A stretch of DNA of 64,000 nucleotides. It comes from Pseudomonas sp. StFLB209. Lineage in GTDB: Bacteria > Pseudomonadota > Gammaproteobacteria > Pseudomonadales > Pseudomonadaceae. The stretch spans positions 1,934,001 through 1,998,000 of the forward strand of contig NZ_AP014637.1 in assembly GCF_000829415.1 (NCBI RefSeq), written 5' to 3'. Within the stretch, counting starts at the first letter, position 1. Every line of letters begins with the position of its first letter. Below are positions 62,934 to 64,000 of the stretch, in pieces. A program made the translations under genes and the position numbers. The notes below the pieces were generated by a model that worked only from the letters and a program-made list of their open reading frames with translations, had not been told where the DNA came from and did not search any database.

Positions 62934-63837
62934 TCTGCGCTCGCTCGGTGCGGATAAAGCCCAGGAAGGCATGCGCCACCGGCGACAGCCGCTTGTCCCG
63001 GGCCTGAACCACGCACCAACTGCGATACAGCGGCAACTCGGCCACCGGCAGCTCCTTGAGTGTGCCGCTGGCCAGTTCGGCGCTCAGCGCATGGCGAGTC
63101 AGCATCGCCAGCCCGAGACCTGCGACCACGCACTCGCGCTGCGCTTCACTGGAGGACACTTCCAGGGTCTGGGTGAAGTGCACACGCTTTTCCTTGAAGT
63201 ATTCCTCGCAGGCTTTGCGCGTGCCCGAGCCGCTTTCACGAATCAGCAGCGGCCATGGCTCCAGATCTTTCAGGCTCAGCTGCGCCTGCTCGCACAGCGG
63301 ATGACCGGCAGGCGCCACCGCGACAATCGGGTTGTTGAGAAAGGGCAGGAACTCCAGGTCCATGTCCTGGGGCACCATCGACATGATCACCAGGTCATCG
63401 CGGTTATCTGACAAACGCCGGATCACCTGAGCGCGGTTGACCACTGCCAGTGCCAGGCTGACTTCCGGGTATTGGCGCTTGAAGGCGGCGAACAGGTGCG
63501 GCACGAAGTATTTGCAGCTGGACTCGATGGCCAGCTTCAACTGGCCCTGAAGCGAGCCCTGCATGTCCGATAATTGCATGTCCAGGCTTTCGAGACGCCC
63601 AAAAATATCGCGACTGGCCTGGCGCAGGGCGTCGGCGGCTTCGGTCAGGTATAGCTTTTTGCCCACGTACTCGAACAGCGGTTGGCCGACCAGCTCTTCA
63701 AGCTGGCGAATCTGCAGGCTGACAGCAGGTTGAGTGAGCGACATTTCTTCTGCCGCCCGGCTGTAGGAGCGCAGGTCGCACACTTCGTTGAAAATTCGTA
63801 ATTGACGCAATGTCATACGCATCAATGACTTACGCAT
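62887..63837 (-). CDS. LysR-family regulator (PycR/CbbR-like)
   Basis: A 316-residue regulator starting MRKSLMRMTLRQLRIF with HTH YSRAAEEMSLTQPAVSLQIR and a CbbR-like ligand domain (SCKYFVPHLFAAFKRQYPEV, RESGSGTRKACEEYF). In P. aeruginosa the gene in this position is a regulator of pyruvate carboxylase. The divergent genes would lie beyond 64000. A second ATG at codon 8 is an alternative start. Confidence 0.85.
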   Translation of the reverse strand: MRKSLMRMTLRQLRIFNEVCDLRSYSRAAEEMSLTQPAVSLQIRQLEELVGQPLFEYVGKKLYLTEAADALRQASRDIFGRLESLDMQLSDMQGSLQGQLKLAIESSCKYFVPHLFAAFKRQYPEVSLALAVVNRAQVIRRLSDNRDDLVIMSMVPQDMDLEFLPFLNNPIVAVAPAGHPLCEQAQLSLKDLEPWPLLIRESGSGTRKACEEYFKEKRVHFTQTLEVSSSEAQRECVVAGLGLAMLTRHALSAELASGTLKELPVAELPLYRSWCVVQARDKRLSPVAHAFLGFIRTERAQISRLAERFDDQKTRG

Positions 63838-64000
63838 TTTCTTGGCATCCGGTTCAGGCTTGAGAAACTGACTATAAGCTTTTGCTTATGCTTCACCCAA
63901 TTTTTACTGATTTTTGTTTATCGCTGATCCGGCTTAGGGTGTCTTGGCGTCGACGAGTCACATGAGCTGTTACAAAAATAAAGCGACGACTGTCCGGGTT

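Overview
The window reads as a chromosomal segment of a Pseudomonas species of the fluorescens/putida type. The evidence is Pseudomonas-type REP hairpins with TAGGAGCGA cores, an OprD-family porin, a perfect ParB-type parS palindrome (47058-47073), and a right half whose order (zigA-like CobW GTPase and DUF1826; thioesterase and CPA2 antiporter; SMI1-like, Tim44-like, uvrD, GGDEF/EAL, RpiR, PycR-like LysR) resembles from memory the PA5437-PA5535 region of P. aeruginosa. No rRNA, tRNA or CRISPR array was seen.

Region 1 (1-8.3 kb) is an accessory, defence-island-like block. It opens with the C-terminal part of a subtilisin-like S8 peptidase (IetS-like), then a GIY-YIG protein, a start-less zinc-ribbon fragment, and a tightly coupled two-gene minus-strand operon: a calcineurin-like metallophosphoesterase with a TPR-like tail and an Hsp90/GHKL-type ATPase. 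An IS5-type transposase remnant, a BPSL0761-like small gene and repeat debris follow. Three copies of a paired TGACCC motif with identical 23-bp phasing lie around the operon, two of them in inverted orientation, suggesting a mobile cassette.

Region 2 (8.3-30.7 kb) is metabolic. An RraA-type aldolase and a divergent FCD/GntR regulator are followed by an MFS transporter and a D-2-hydroxyacid dehydrogenase. The two transcription units share a 19-bp operator-like motif. Next come a FlxA-like protein, a methyltransferase, and a compact three-gene operon (argininosuccinate-synthase-like enzyme, 2OG-Fe dioxygenase, EamA exporter) divergent from a LysR regulator, which looks like a small amino-acid-modifying biosynthetic system. 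Then an IclR-MFS-DapA-like aldolase-OprD uptake/catabolism cluster, SMI1 and DUF6508 proteins, an alpha/beta hydrolase, and a glucarate module (LysR, MFS, glucarate dehydratase, periplasmic binding protein).

Region 3 (30.8-46.4 kb) is cell-envelope centred: an OafA-type acyltransferase, a secreted clan-A glycoside hydrolase with an O-antigen-ligase-like membrane protein, OpgD, and a membrane-lipid block (CdsA-, PlsC-, PAP2/dual-specificity phosphatase-, hydrolase/methyltransferase- and CDP-alcohol phosphatidyltransferase-like genes beside cyclopropane synthase and cardiolipin synthase). The enzymes could form a second, complete route from lysophosphatidate to a head-group phospholipid.

Region 4 (46.4-64 kb) is mostly conserved core: a DUF3617 protein, parS, a Zur box between a small secreted protein and the ZigA-like GTPase, a second CobW GTPase, DUF3301, thioesterase, antiporter, Tim44-like protein, UvrD, a c-di-GMP enzyme, a HexR-like regulator, two tandem paralogous small proteins of unknown family, a PA3496-like protein and a PycR-like LysR regulator whose presumed targets lie beyond the right edge.
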